Counted from the first letter of the stretch, positions 35,399 through 44,198 are shown. The stretch is 64,000 bases of DNA from Leptospirillum sp. (GCA_027315205.1 DAHUYM010000001.1:186001-250000); one strand, 5' to 3'. The notes: generated from the sequence alone by a model not told the origin. Program-made: numbers and translations.

Positions 35399-36085
35399 CT
35401 ACATGTTTTCCGAAACAAAATGCCGGGTCTTGGCAAAATCGATGGCTTGATCGTATGCCACCTTTATCGTGTCCAGATTTTTCTGCAACAGCATTTCTTT
35501 CTTCGCGAACTTTTTCTTGATGGCTTCGTCCAGTGTTGCCGTACCCCCGGAAGCCACATACTTTTTGCCGAACCTGTCCTGAAGCGCCAGGTCGAGCGCT
35601 TCCATTCCGACAACCTGGGTCAGGCCAGCAACGCTTCCGATCATCGCCATATTCGTCGACAGTTCCGTACCCGCAATGTCATGGGCCATTTTCGTGGCCG
35701 GAACATAATAGACAAGCACGTTCAGTTTTTCGAGCTCTTCTTTCTCTGTATCGGAAAGCAGGTCGATATCGTCATTGATGATGACGATGCCATTTTGCTT
35801 GATACCGGAAAAAAACGGCATCGTATAGCTTTTCCCCATCGTGATCACCTGTGGGTGAAAAATCATCACGATATGCGGATAGACCAATTCACCGCGGTCG
35901 TAAATGCGCTCCGGGCCGATCCGAACATAGGATTCTGCCGGGGCCATTCTTTTTTCCGCACCGAAGAACGGATTGGAAATGGCGAACTTGTTTTCCTTGG
36001 AAGCCGCCATCGCCATGATATGCGCGGAGGTCACAACACCCTGACCCCCAAGTCCCGACATGCGGATATTCATTCTTGTTTTCAT
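35399..36085 (-). CDS. 2-oxoacid:ferredoxin oxidoreductase gamma subunit (second operon)
   Basis: A 228-residue gamma subunit with the family signature GLGGQGVVTSAHIMA near the N-terminus, and FFGAEKRMAPAESYVRI. ATG 36085 is used; an open frame reaches 36172 but would overlap the beta gene. It lies 22 bases after the beta gene. It belongs to a complex that reversibly converts acyl-CoA + CO2 + reduced ferredoxin to a 2-oxoacid. Homologous to 39627-40322. Confidence 0.88.
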   Translation of the reverse strand: MKTRMNIRMSGLGGQGVVTSAHIMAMAASKENKFAISNPFFGAEKRMAPAESYVRIGPERIYDRGELVYPHIVMIFHPQVITMGKSYTMPFFSGIKQNGIVIINDDIDLLSDTEKEELEKLNVLVYYVPATKMAHDIAGTELSTNMAMIGSVAGLTQVVGMEALDLALQDRFGKKYVASGGTATLDEAIKKKFAKKEMLLQKNLDTIKVAYDQAIDFAKTRHFVSENM

Positions 36086-36107
36086 AACACACCCCGCTCT
36101 TCGGTTA

Positions 36108-37007
36108 TCAGTTTGCGGATGGCGCGGTCGCGGCCAGTTTTTCGGCCTTCTTCTTCGCAGCCATGTCATCAATGAACGCTTGCGCTTCCGGCGTCACGAA
36201 TTCCCGGAACTTGAATCTTTCACCAGCCGCTTCGGCATCCCGCATTTCCTGAAGTCCTTCCATGGACTGCTTCCCGATTTCCAGAATGCACGGGGTGTAA
36301 ATCTGCAGATAGGTCGGCCCGATTTCCCGGGCGATCAAGACGGCCTGGCGCACGACTCTCTCGACAAGGCTGGGCTTCGAGGTCGTCAAAACAGCAACAT
36401 AGGCGCAACCCGATTCGCGGGCAATTTCCGGCAACCGGACTTTTTCGAACTTCTTTCCGACGGGAGCCATTTTCGCCACAAACCCTTTTTGCATCAGACC
36501 GGATTCCTGGCCACCTGTATTGGCATAAAGTTCATTATCAAAGCAGATTGTGGTGAACCGCTCGCCCCTGAACCAGGATTGAAGCGTCATGTCCAACCCG
36601 ATATCGACCGTCGCCCCGTCGCCGGCAAGAACGATCACATCTTTGTTCTTGTCCGGGAAACGGACGGCTAGCGCCCTTTTCAGACCGGTCGCGATCGCAT
36701 TCTGATTTCCAAAGAGAGAATGGATATTGTGGATAGCAACCATCGGAAACACAAGGCTCGTGCAGCCTGTCGAACCCACCATCACCGTGTCTTCGGGGGC
36801 AGGTATGGAGGCCAAGATGTGCCGAAAAGCGATTGACTCCGGACATCCTGCGCACAAGGAATGCTCCGCGATGAGTTCCGTGGAACTTCCAACGTCCTTC
36901 CACCCACGATCCGGTTTCCCGTATGTTGCATGGGTTACGAGATCCCTGTAATCCTCGGGCATGATGTCCCAGAATTCTTCATTGATTTGGATCTTCTCTT
37001 TACCCAT
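36108..37007 (-). CDS. 2-oxoacid:ferredoxin oxidoreductase beta subunit (TPP-binding, second operon)
   Basis: A 299-residue beta subunit. The thiamine-pyrophosphate motif runs from GDGATVDIGL to DNELYANTGGQ. Cysteines for the proximal [4Fe-4S] cluster are in CAGC, about 27 residues later GSTGC, and YTPC. This is the catalytic subunit. It overlaps the alpha gene by eight bases. The substrate, pyruvate or 2-oxoglutarate, cannot be decided by eye. Confidence 0.92.
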   Translation of the reverse strand: MGKEKIQINEEFWDIMPEDYRDLVTHATYGKPDRGWKDVGSSTELIAEHSLCAGCPESIAFRHILASIPAPEDTVMVGSTGCTSLVFPMVAIHNIHSLFGNQNAIATGLKRALAVRFPDKNKDVIVLAGDGATVDIGLDMTLQSWFRGERFTTICFDNELYANTGGQESGLMQKGFVAKMAPVGKKFEKVRLPEIARESGCAYVAVLTTSKPSLVERVVRQAVLIAREIGPTYLQIYTPCILEIGKQSMEGLQEMRDAEAAGERFKFREFVTPEAQAFIDDMAAKKKAEKLAATAPSAN

Positions 37008-38220
37008 GGATGACCTCCTTCTTGCCCCGGAGCGCTAGAGACTTTTCGATCTCTTCCACAATGACTTCCGGCGGCATGGTCATACCACCTGCCACATGGG
37101 GGCCGGCGATGACGCGTTCGTTTCGTTCGATCGTTGCCTTAATTTCCCGCGCCAGCCAACCGGCAATATTGAACTCGGGAACAAAGATATGCTGAGCGTT
37201 TTTCGTTGCCTGTTTGATTTCTTCGTAAGGGAATGGACGGATTGTCTTGATCTTTACAAGGCCGACCTTCATTCCCTGATCCCTGAAGAGGCGAATGGCC
37301 TCACGGCCTTGGGAAACGGCTGTTCCCGACCCGACAATCAAAATGTCGGCATCGGGATTCTCCACTTCGATCAGGCCGTCCAGAAGCTGGATTGTATGCT
37401 TCCTTGAACGCTCGATCGCGGCCCGGATTTCAAGCTGCCAGCTCGCGTGGGTCATATAGCTGATGTAGTTGGATTTCATCACGAACGGATCCCGCATCAA
37501 ACGGACCGGAGGAGATTCCATATCCATGCAGGTCACCGGAGAGGCATAGGGGTTGTAGTGCGGAAGGACTTTGTTCTCGGGGGTCAGCATCACCATATCC
37601 TTGGTGTGCGTCACGAAGAACCCATCGCAGATGACACCGATCGGAAGGTGAACTTCCGGCTTTTCAGCCACGATATATCCCTTGAGGATGTAATCGTAAA
37701 GATCCTGGGCTGTTTCCGCATGCCACAAAAGCATGCCGGTCTCCAGCATGAATGCGATTTCAAGGGTGTCCGGCTGGATCGAAAGGGGAGAGTTGACACC
37801 GCGGACCGTAAAAACGACCTGAATGGGAAGGCGGCTGCCTGCCCACATCGGGAAATTCTCGAACGCCCTGAGGGTTCCGGGACCTGCCGTCGTGGTAAAA
37901 ACACGAGCGCCTCCGAATGCCCCTCCGGCACACTGTCCCATAACGGCGAACTCCGACTCGCCCCTCATGTAGTCGCCGACATAGCCATCGGCATAGAGCT
38001 CTCCAACCAATGAGGACGCTTCGCTCTGGGGAGTGATCGGATAGGCGACGGAGAAATCGACGCTCGCCCTCTTGACCGCTTCCTTGATGACCTCGGAACC
38101 CGTAAGAAATGCCTGAGTCCTGGGCGACAGAAAGAAAAGTTCATTGGGATCGGTATAGACCTGACCCTTTTTATTGACTGAACCGATTGGCGGTATGCCG
38201 TTACCTTCATAATTTCCCAT
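37000..38220 (-). CDS. 2-oxoacid:ferredoxin oxidoreductase alpha subunit (second operon)
   Basis: A 406-residue alpha subunit. Family features include AYPITPQSEASSLVGELYADG, GECRE-like GESEFAVMGQCAGG, and TTAGPG. ATG 38220 has AAGGAG six bases upstream. First gene of the second operon, served by the promoter at 38411-38440. Paralogous to 41309-42565 (there SYPITPQSETMQQ). The duplicated set is consistent with one complex for pyruvate and one for 2-oxoglutarate. Confidence 0.92.
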   Translation of the reverse strand: MGNYEGNGIPPIGSVNKKGQVYTDPNELFFLSPRTQAFLTGSEVIKEAVKRASVDFSVAYPITPQSEASSLVGELYADGYVGDYMRGESEFAVMGQCAGGAFGGARVFTTTAGPGTLRAFENFPMWAGSRLPIQVVFTVRGVNSPLSIQPDTLEIAFMLETGMLLWHAETAQDLYDYILKGYIVAEKPEVHLPIGVICDGFFVTHTKDMVMLTPENKVLPHYNPYASPVTCMDMESPPVRLMRDPFVMKSNYISYMTHASWQLEIRAAIERSRKHTIQLLDGLIEVENPDADILIVGSGTAVSQGREAIRLFRDQGMKVGLVKIKTIRPFPYEEIKQATKNAQHIFVPEFNIAGWLAREIKATIERNERVIAGPHVAGGMTMPPEVIVEEIEKSLALRGKKEVIHG

Positions 38221-38400
38221 GGGAAACTCCTTCAACTCTCATGATTCACGGTTGAGCGGCACATGCATTTCATATCGTTCATAGACTTCCATGTGGTTTT
38301 TACAATCCGAATCCCAAGCGGCAGAAGCCGATCGTTCGGGGTTGGACACCTAATTTGTCGGGCGATCGGCCGAAGAATCGGATCACTTAACGATTAGGCC

Positions 38401-38446
38401 GGGTCTATGAAATATAAGACCCTCCTTCCACTCAAGTCAAGGAAGG
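38401..38446 (-). promoter_or_regulatory. Promoter of the second oxidoreductase operon with two dyads
   Basis: On the minus strand TTGACT (38440-38435) and TATATT (38416-38411) are 18 bases apart. CCTTCC (38424-38429) and GGAAGG (38441-38446) form a dyad around the -35 box. GGGTCT (38401-38406) and AGACCC (38417-38422) form another around the -10. Together they look like a controlled promoter about 190 bases before the alpha gene. The second dyad could instead be a weak terminator of the upstream genes. Confidence 0.6.
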
Positions 38447-38465
38447 CACGCCCCGGACACGACCT

Positions 38466-38885
38466 TCAGGCCGTCAGAAATCCGAGGGCGAGAGTGTATT
38501 CCGACTCGTCGAACGATTGACCTCTTCGGACGGCCCGGAAATACAGATCGGCATATAGGCCGATGATGCGGTGGAGCGCTTCGTGTTCTGTTTCCCCCTG
38601 CTCGACAAGGCGAAGAAAGGTTTTCTTGACATCCGGGGGGTACTCCCGGTCGATCTGGTTCTGAACGATCAGGTGAAGCGTCACATGCACGAAAGGGTTC
38701 ACAATCTGCCCATTAACTTCCTGAGGCGACGCCGAACCTTCCCCCATCACCCAAAATGGATCGAGTTCAGGGTGGGCATCCATGATTTCCGCGATGCGGG
38801 AATCTTCCCCTTCGAGCTTTTCCGTCTTGCGCTTCTCCGCAATCCGGGAAAATCTCCATTGATCGGAAGGATCAAATAATCTCAT
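38466..38885 (-). CDS. DUF1841-family protein
   Basis: A 139-residue protein matching the DUF1841 family: helical, with the characteristic NPFVHVTLHLIVQNQ followed by YPPDVKKTFLRL and a histidine in EHEALHRIIG. Function of the family is unknown. It begins six bases after the preceding small gene, so it is part of the first oxidoreductase transcript unless the 39225-39246 hairpin stops it. Confidence 0.75.
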   Translation of the reverse strand: MRLFDPSDQWRFSRIAEKRKTEKLEGEDSRIAEIMDAHPELDPFWVMGEGSASPQEVNGQIVNPFVHVTLHLIVQNQIDREYPPDVKKTFLRLVEQGETEHEALHRIIGLYADLYFRAVRRGQSFDESEYTLALGFLTA

Positions 38886-38891
38886 GGCGTA

Positions 38892-39176
38892 TCAGGGTGT
38901 CACAGCCGTATGGATGCGACGCCCTTTCGATCCCATCCCATACACCATGAACACTTTCTTCCCCTGCCGAAGGTGATATGTTTCCCAAGCCGGAGATTGC
39001 CCGTTGTAATATGCCATCGGATCTTCTCCCGAGGCCTTGAAAAAATCGGGATAAGTGAGCCCTGCCTCAAAAACATCGGCCAAAAGACAGTCCGTCGTAA
39101 AACCTGATCCAGTCAGGACAACCCCTTTCAGGATCTCCTGTATTTTGTCAGGATCATTTATTTCCAACGAATCCAC
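38892..39176 (-). CDS. Small hypothetical protein downstream of the first delta subunit
   Basis: A 94-residue protein of unknown family. It contains a single Cys (TTDCLLADVFEAG) and ends in a basic stretch. GTG 39176 has AGGAGG upstream. It sits where the second operon has its 82-residue gene, but the two do not look alike by eye. Separated from the delta gene by 94 bases that include a perfect palindrome. Confidence 0.6.
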   Translation of the reverse strand: MDSLEINDPDKIQEILKGVVLTGSGFTTDCLLADVFEAGLTYPDFFKASGEDPMAYYNGQSPAWETYHLRQGKKVFMVYGMGSKGRRIHTAVTP

Positions 39177-39224
39177 CCCTTAAAACTCCTCCTGGGATCG
39201 AAAAGCAACCACACAAGACAACAA

Positions 39225-39246
39225 GGGCGCAGTCATGACTGCGCCC
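39225..39246. terminator. Perfect 22-base palindrome after the first delta gene
   Basis: GGGCGCAGTCA followed by its exact reverse complement, with no loop bases beyond the centre. On the minus strand TTGTTGTCTTG follows, a poor U-run. It may act as an attenuator or mRNA-stabilising end between the core operon and the two small downstream genes. Confidence 0.55.
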
Positions 39247-39270
39247 CGATAGAACGTTCGCGTATGGGAG

Positions 39271-39603
39271 TCAGTCCTTGCCAGAACCAGTGGCCGCAAC
39301 CTCTGCCACGGCAACGGAAGGCTTTTCAATATGATCCCACTCGTTAGGACGGAAACCGAATTTGGACATTTCGAATGCATGGTCGATATCGGAGATCATC
39401 ACCATTTTGATGGCGTTATGTTTCGCCATATTGTCACAGACAGAGACGCAGATCTCGCAGGCCTTGCACCGATCGACCGCGATGAACGCCGTCTTCATGT
39501 CATTGTCGTACAAGATCGTGTTGGCTTCCGGACAATACTGGGTACACAGCTTACAGGCTGTTTCCGAACAAACTTTCGTATCAACGTGTGCCACAAGGTA
39601 CAT
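39271..39603 (-). CDS. 2-oxoacid:ferredoxin oxidoreductase delta subunit (first operon)
   Basis: A 110-residue 2[4Fe-4S] ferredoxin-type subunit. Cluster motifs are CSETACKLCTQYCPEAN and CKACEICVSVCD. It is 40 residues longer than the paralogue at 35172-35384; the extra C-terminal tail is Ala/Val-rich and may contact other subunits. It follows the gamma gene by 23 bases. Confidence 0.87.
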   Translation of the reverse strand: MYLVAHVDTKVCSETACKLCTQYCPEANTILYDNDMKTAFIAVDRCKACEICVSVCDNMAKHNAIKMVMISDIDHAFEMSKFGFRPNEWDHIEKPSVAVAEVAATGSGKD

Positions 39604-39626
39604 TCGGTTTCTCCTCTACCCTGGTC

Positions 39627-40322
39627 CTAGACCGCGGCTGCCTGACGGTTCTCGGCCCAACCGTGTTCGATCGCATAACTGTATGCCGCCGAAATCACTT
39701 CCATATTCTTTCGGAGGAGCTGTTCCTTCTTGGCGAACTTCCGCTCGATGACATTATCCAACGCGGCCGTTCCACCTGAAACCACAAACCCTTTTCCAAG
39801 GAACCGCTCTTTTACCGACGCCTCCAGGGAAGGAAGATCAGGTATGCCCATGATCGCACTGATGGCTCCCACCATTGCCATGTTCGTGGCAAGGTCGGTT
39901 TCCGCCTTGTCTCGGGCAATGGTCGTTGCCGGAATGTAATAGATCCGGGCATTTCGCTCCTTCAATTCCCGAACTTCGTCCGGTACAAGATTGATCGGAT
40001 GATCGGAATTGATCAGCACGACGCCATCCGGCTTCAAGCCCGAATAGAACGGCATCGTATAGGACTTCCCGTGGGTGATCACCTGAGGGTGAAAGATCAT
40101 GATCACGTTGGGGTAGATGATCTCCCCGATTTCATAGATTTTTCCATTGGCGATCCGGACATAGGACTCAACCGGCGCCAAGCGCTTTTCGGAGCCGAAA
40201 AAGGGGACCAGCGTACTTTCCCCTCCCATGATCACCATGCCGTTGCTCAAGATGTGCGAAGCCGTGACAACACCCTGCCCGCCGATACCGGCCATTCGGA
40301 TGTTATATCTCTTGTTGCTCAT
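39627..40322 (-). CDS. 2-oxoacid:ferredoxin oxidoreductase gamma subunit (first operon)
   Basis: A 231-residue gamma subunit beginning with the glycine motif MAGIGGQGVVTASHIL, followed by FFGSEKRLAPVESYVRI, nearly identical to the gamma subunit of the second operon in that region. It lies eleven bases after the beta gene. Confidence 0.88.
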   Translation of the reverse strand: MSNKRYNIRMAGIGGQGVVTASHILSNGMVIMGGESTLVPFFGSEKRLAPVESYVRIANGKIYEIGEIIYPNVIMIFHPQVITHGKSYTMPFYSGLKPDGVVLINSDHPINLVPDEVRELKERNARIYYIPATTIARDKAETDLATNMAMVGAISAIMGIPDLPSLEASVKERFLGKGFVVSGGTAALDNVIERKFAKKEQLLRKNMEVISAAYSYAIEHGWAENRQAAAV

Positions 40323-40333
40323 CGAGTCCCCCT

Positions 40334-41233
40334 TTAGCTGGCGGTTACGGTTTCTTCAGATTCGGATTTCTTGCCCTTGGCTTTCTTGGCCGGCTCGAGC
40401 GATTCGAGAAATTCCCGGGCTTCATCGGACATGATTTCCATGAATCCGTAACGCGACGTTTCGACTTCCTTCGCATCGTCCAGAACCTTGGGGGTCGGAA
40501 TGGCGTACTCGATATTGCAGGATGTATACGCCTGAATGAACGTAGGTCCGATCTCACGAGCGATCAGGACGGCTTTTCGAATGGTCGAAGCCACCCGCGT
40601 CGGATTCGTGGGAACGACACGTGCAATATAGGCAACGTTTGCAGTCTTTGCCAATCCGATCATGTCCATCTTTTCAAAGAGTTTTCCCTTGGGAGCCATC
40701 TTGAGGATCGATCCCTTTTCCGTCATCCCGGATTCCTGGCCGCCAGTATTTCCGTAAACCTCATTGTCGAGCATGATGGTCGTGAATTTTTCCTTGCGGA
40801 ACCAGGAGTGCATAACCGCGCTGAATCCGATATCCGCCAACCCACCATCGCCAGCCATCACGACGACGTCCTTGGGCTGATCCGGAAACCGCATTGCCAA
40901 TCCACGCTTGAGGCCGGAAGCGACCGCATTGGTGTCCCCATAGTTTCCGTAAATGAAGGGTATGGAAGACTGGGTCAATGCCAGCCGACCGCATCCAGCG
41001 GTTCCGACGAGAATCGTATGTTCGGGACTCGGAAGACCGATCATCGTGAGACGGATAAAAAGAGTCATGGCACATCCCGCACACATGGGATGCTCTTCGA
41101 GAATCTCCTTGAACGTCCCCATTTCAGAGACTTTTTTCTGCTTGCCGTAAGGCCCTCTTTCCACCAGGTCACGGTATTCCTTGGTCATATACTTTTCCAA
41201 AGCGGGAGACATTTTCAGGTTATCGAAACTCAT
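40334..41233 (-). CDS. 2-oxoacid:ferredoxin oxidoreductase beta subunit (first operon)
   Basis: A 299-residue TPP-binding catalytic subunit. The cofactor motif runs from GDGGLADIGF to DNEVYGNTGGQ. Cluster cysteines are in CAGC, VGTAGC and YTSC. ATG 41233 is selected by GGAGGAG seven bases upstream. The C-terminus has a Lys/Glu-rich tail absent from the other beta subunit. Confidence 0.92.
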   Translation of the reverse strand: MSFDNLKMSPALEKYMTKEYRDLVERGPYGKQKKVSEMGTFKEILEEHPMCAGCAMTLFIRLTMIGLPSPEHTILVGTAGCGRLALTQSSIPFIYGNYGDTNAVASGLKRGLAMRFPDQPKDVVVMAGDGGLADIGFSAVMHSWFRKEKFTTIMLDNEVYGNTGGQESGMTEKGSILKMAPKGKLFEKMDMIGLAKTANVAYIARVVPTNPTRVASTIRKAVLIAREIGPTFIQAYTSCNIEYAIPTPKVLDDAKEVETSRYGFMEIMSDEAREFLESLEPAKKAKGKKSESEETVTAS

Positions 41234-41308
41234 GGGCATTCTCCTCCGGAAAACAGGCTTCAACGAACTTCATTATGTGGACAAACCGTAAAAATCTCGT
41301 CATCAATT

Positions 41309-42565
41309 TTAAAATGCGAACTTCTTGTCGGGGAAAATGTACTGGAGGATCATCTCCGTCGGAAGGGAGATCCCTCCGAACACTCTCGGACCAGGAATGA
41401 TCTCCGCTTTCGAGTGGCCATAGAGAGCCGCACAGACATCGCGGTACAGCCATCCTACGCAATTGAATTCGGGAACGAGAATCCGCTTCGCATTTTTGCA
41501 GGCTTCCCTAAGTTCCCGGGTCGGGAATGGCCTGAGCGACCGAACCTTGACCAGTCCGATTCGCTCACCGAGGTCTTCCTCGGCCTGACGGACAGCCTCA
41601 CGGGACTGGGACACGGCACTTCCCGAGGCCACGACGATCGTATCGGCACCAGGATTCACGACTTCGACCAGACCCCCCATATACTTATCGATATATTTGC
41701 GGGATCGCTCCACAGCGGCCCAGACTTCCTGCTGCCAAGAAGCATGCACATGGTAGCTTATGAAATTGCTCTTCTGGATTGGCGCGTCCCGGGAGATGCG
41801 TGCCGGAGGATTTTCATTGTCCATCGCCGGGATGGCTTCATGATACGGATCCCTTGGAGGCAGTTTGATATCCTTCGGAGGCAACATGACATAGCCGCGG
41901 GCATGGGTGACGAAAAAGCCGTCAACGGCAACCGCAACGGGAAGGGTGACCTCCGGGCGCTCGGATATGACAAAAGCTTTCAGGGCGAAATCAAAGAAGT
42001 CCTGCTGGTTTTCGGCATGGAAAACAATATTTCCCGTATTAATGAGGTAAGCCAGTTCGGCGTTGTCCGGCTGAATGGAGAGGGGTGCATTGATCACACG
42101 GCACATGATAAGGAGCACAAGGGGCATCCGGCCTCCCGGCCACGACGCCACCACTTCCATCCCGCGCATGAGCCCCGGACCGGCCGTGGCGGTAAGAGAA
42201 CGGGCGCCGGATCGCGACGAACCGGCGATAGCCGACATAACGCCGAACTCTTCTTCACCTCGGTAATATTCCTTCACATATCCTTCCGCCCAAAGGGCCC
42301 CGACCTGCTGCATCGTCTCGCTCTGCGGGGTGATAGGGTAGGATATGGCCACATCGACATTCGCCCTCCGAATCGCTTCCTTGGCCGCTTCCGATCCCGT
42401 AATGAACGCACGTTCCCTTGGGGCCTCGAAGAACATGTATTCGGGGGAAACCACCCGCTGCCGAGAGGCCTCGGAACCCTGAGTTTCCTTCGGGGCGACC
42501 TGGGGTGCCCCTGCGGTCTCTGTGGTTGTACCTGGCTTTACCTCGACTCCAGCGCTATCTGCCAT
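41309..42565 (-). CDS. 2-oxoacid:ferredoxin oxidoreductase alpha subunit (first operon)
   Basis: A 418-residue alpha subunit. An N-terminal tail of about 40 Ala/Glu/Thr-rich residues is not present in its paralogue. The core has SYPITPQSETMQQVGALWAEG, GEEEFGVMSAIAG and TATAGPG. ATG 42565 has AAGGAGATTGAAA upstream. First gene of the operon, with about 415 bases of gene-free DNA ahead of it. Confidence 0.92.
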   Translation of the reverse strand: MADSAGVEVKPGTTTETAGAPQVAPKETQGSEASRQRVVSPEYMFFEAPRERAFITGSEAAKEAIRRANVDVAISYPITPQSETMQQVGALWAEGYVKEYYRGEEEFGVMSAIAGSSRSGARSLTATAGPGLMRGMEVVASWPGGRMPLVLLIMCRVINAPLSIQPDNAELAYLINTGNIVFHAENQQDFFDFALKAFVISERPEVTLPVAVAVDGFFVTHARGYVMLPPKDIKLPPRDPYHEAIPAMDNENPPARISRDAPIQKSNFISYHVHASWQQEVWAAVERSRKYIDKYMGGLVEVVNPGADTIVVASGSAVSQSREAVRQAEEDLGERIGLVKVRSLRPFPTRELREACKNAKRILVPEFNCVGWLYRDVCAALYGHSKAEIIPGPRVFGGISLPTEMILQYIFPDKKFAF

Positions 42566-42981
42566 TTTCAATCTCCTTAACAAACCGGAAAGAACGAAGA
42601 CTTTGTTGATTCACGACGGTAAGACCCATCAAAATCCAAAAAAAGGGCAACCTTTTCCGGGATCCCGCAGGACCCAACATTAGGTCAAAGGGGACAAGCC
42701 CGTTATCCTGACCCGATTGTATCCCGCGTACATTTTCGTTTTAATTTTTTACTTAACCCGGCAAGGATCCAAAACGTTTTCCGCACCGGTCCCGCAGCAA
42801 GCCCCAACACTTTATAAGGCATTCCCATTCTCAGGGCTGGTCTTCGAAAGATAGCACGCCCAAATTCTACAAGTCAATCCAAGACTCTGAAAAAACCCGT
42901 CTCTTCTGGTTAGAATTGGGATCAGCGGAGTGAAAAAGGACTCCCTACGCCACAGGTTCTAAGGATGACTTTCTGTCCCAG
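42566..42981. other. Gene-free upstream region of the first oxidoreductase operon
   Basis: No credible coding sequence. It contains an AT-rich patch around 42722-42755 and a minus-strand TACAAT at 42721-42716 that could be a -10 box, but with only a poor -35 (TTAAAA) 17 bases away. The palindrome CGGGATCCCG is at 42659-42668. The operon promoter probably lies here; I cannot place it firmly. Confidence 0.45.
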
Positions 42982-43347
42982 TCATTCAAGCTGTTTCACG
43001 TATTGCCGGATGGCGTGATCTTTCTGCCGATTCTCCAGAGAGACCGCTCCGAGTTCGGCATAAGGTTTCAGGTCGGAAAGAATTGTGATAACTGATGCAG
43101 AAGATCGAATGAGCGCCCGCCGCAATCGCCTTCTTGTGAGCTCGATGCCGCATGATCCGGCTGTATTGGGTCGACAGGGACGATTCGGTTTCCCGGAGCG
43201 CCAGAAGTCCGGCGTCCCTGCGTCAACGTCCCGAAGGCCTGGATCCCCTGGACCGTCTTCCTCCCTGGTCCGGAAAGGCGAACACAGACCGCTACCATAG
43301 TCCTTGTGCACGTCCGGCCCCTCACATTGCTCTACCGCCTGTTCCAT
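42982..43347 (-). pseudogene. Decayed IS110-family transposase (internally deleted, frameshifted)
   Basis: Minus-strand frames carry pieces of one IS110 transposase in order. Starting at ATG 43347, the first frame reads EQCEGPDVHKD, matching the N-terminal catalytic block. After a frameshift it continues VAVCVRLSGPGRKTVQ and FGTLTQ. A further shift gives GLLALRE, then jumps straight to C-terminal sequence STQYSRIMRHRAHKKAIAAG and AHSIFCISYHN. A last shift gives LKPYAELGAVSLENRQKDHAI and a stop at 42982. Over half of the normal protein is missing, so it is inactive. IS ends and target-site repeats were not found. Confidence 0.75.
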
Positions 43348-43583
43348 GGACTCCCCTACAGAATTTGTCACGACGCTTGGCCAAAGTTATCGTTCCCGGG
43401 GAGCCTCATCATCAGCGACTCTGGTTGGCAGACTCGAGACAACAATGCGGGGTTCCGGAAGTCTCCCTCGACAGACTAAAAACGGACTCCTGTTTCGGTA
43501 CCAAGATGAAGCGACGTTTGACGAGAACGACAGGAAAAAGATGCCCCATTTTCATCCTGCAGGCTGAGCCCTGCTCATGACGA
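43348..43583. other. Gene-free stretch beside the IS110 remnant
   Basis: Short open frames on both strands have no protein-like features. It may include former terminal sequence of the insertion element. Confidence 0.4.
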
Positions 43584-44156
43584 CTAAGGAGAATGCATCC
43601 TTTTGATGAGTTCGTACGCATCGATCACATGACGCATCTGCCCTTCGGCGCTCCGATCTCCCATTCGGACATCAGGGTGCAGTTCTTTCATCAACCGCCG
43701 AAAACGTCGACGAATTTCCGGGAACGGGGTGCCTTCGGCAACGCCCAAGACCTGATGGGCTTCAGCGATGGAAAGCGTGATCCCCGGTTCGCCGAGACGG
43801 CCGCCTCCGCTTGTTCCAGCCATTCGGAACATGCGGTCCCACGGTAGTCGGGTCCGGATTTTTTTCGGACGATTCCGAAGAACGCTGTCGACATCCTCAA
43901 ACTGGTCTTCGAGAAAGAAGACCCTCCGCTGAAGTCGTTCCAGGGAATTCCAGTCGGATGCCCGCTCCAATTCTTCCCGGAGGCAGGAAAAAAGACGGAT
44001 CAGCTCCGAGAAGCGCTCTTCGTAGCGAAGATACGTCTCCGGTTGAAGCGCGAACATCCGGTCCATCGCCAGATCCATCCCGGACCGACTTCTCCGCTCC
44101 AGTTCCTCGATCATCCGGCGAAGTTCCCCCCGAATCCGGAAAAAATTACTGGCCAT
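43584..44156 (-). CDS. J-domain protein with helical N-terminal region
   Basis: A 190-residue protein. Residues 1-95 are helical and Arg/Glu-rich, with coiled-coil character. The C-terminal 60 residues form a J domain (AHQVLGV..., HPD in LMKELHPDVRMGD, then DAYELIKRM). It should recruit and stimulate a DnaK-type chaperone for a special client. The gene follows a 70-residue helical protein by 42 bases. No other domain recognised. Confidence 0.78.
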   Translation of the reverse strand: MASNFFRIRGELRRMIEELERRSRSGMDLAMDRMFALQPETYLRYEERFSELIRLFSCLREELERASDWNSLERLQRRVFFLEDQFEDVDSVLRNRPKKIRTRLPWDRMFRMAGTSGGGRLGEPGITLSIAEAHQVLGVAEGTPFPEIRRRFRRLMKELHPDVRMGDRSAEGQMRHVIDAYELIKRMHSP

Positions 44157-44198
44157 CGTTCACCTTCACACGCTTTATGTCCGCACAAAGGTCGGAGA

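Noticed and set aside
40808-42580. 590-codon plus-strand open frame
   Set aside because: Antisense to the alpha and beta subunits of the first oxidoreductase operon; composition is that of a mirror frame.
43152-43580. 142-codon plus-strand open frame
   Set aside because: Antisense to the IS110 remnant and without protein-like pattern.
42566-43583. Possible CRISPR, sRNA or integron array in the gene-poor kilobase
   Set aside because: No repeated units were found; the content is an IS110 fossil and promoter-like DNA.
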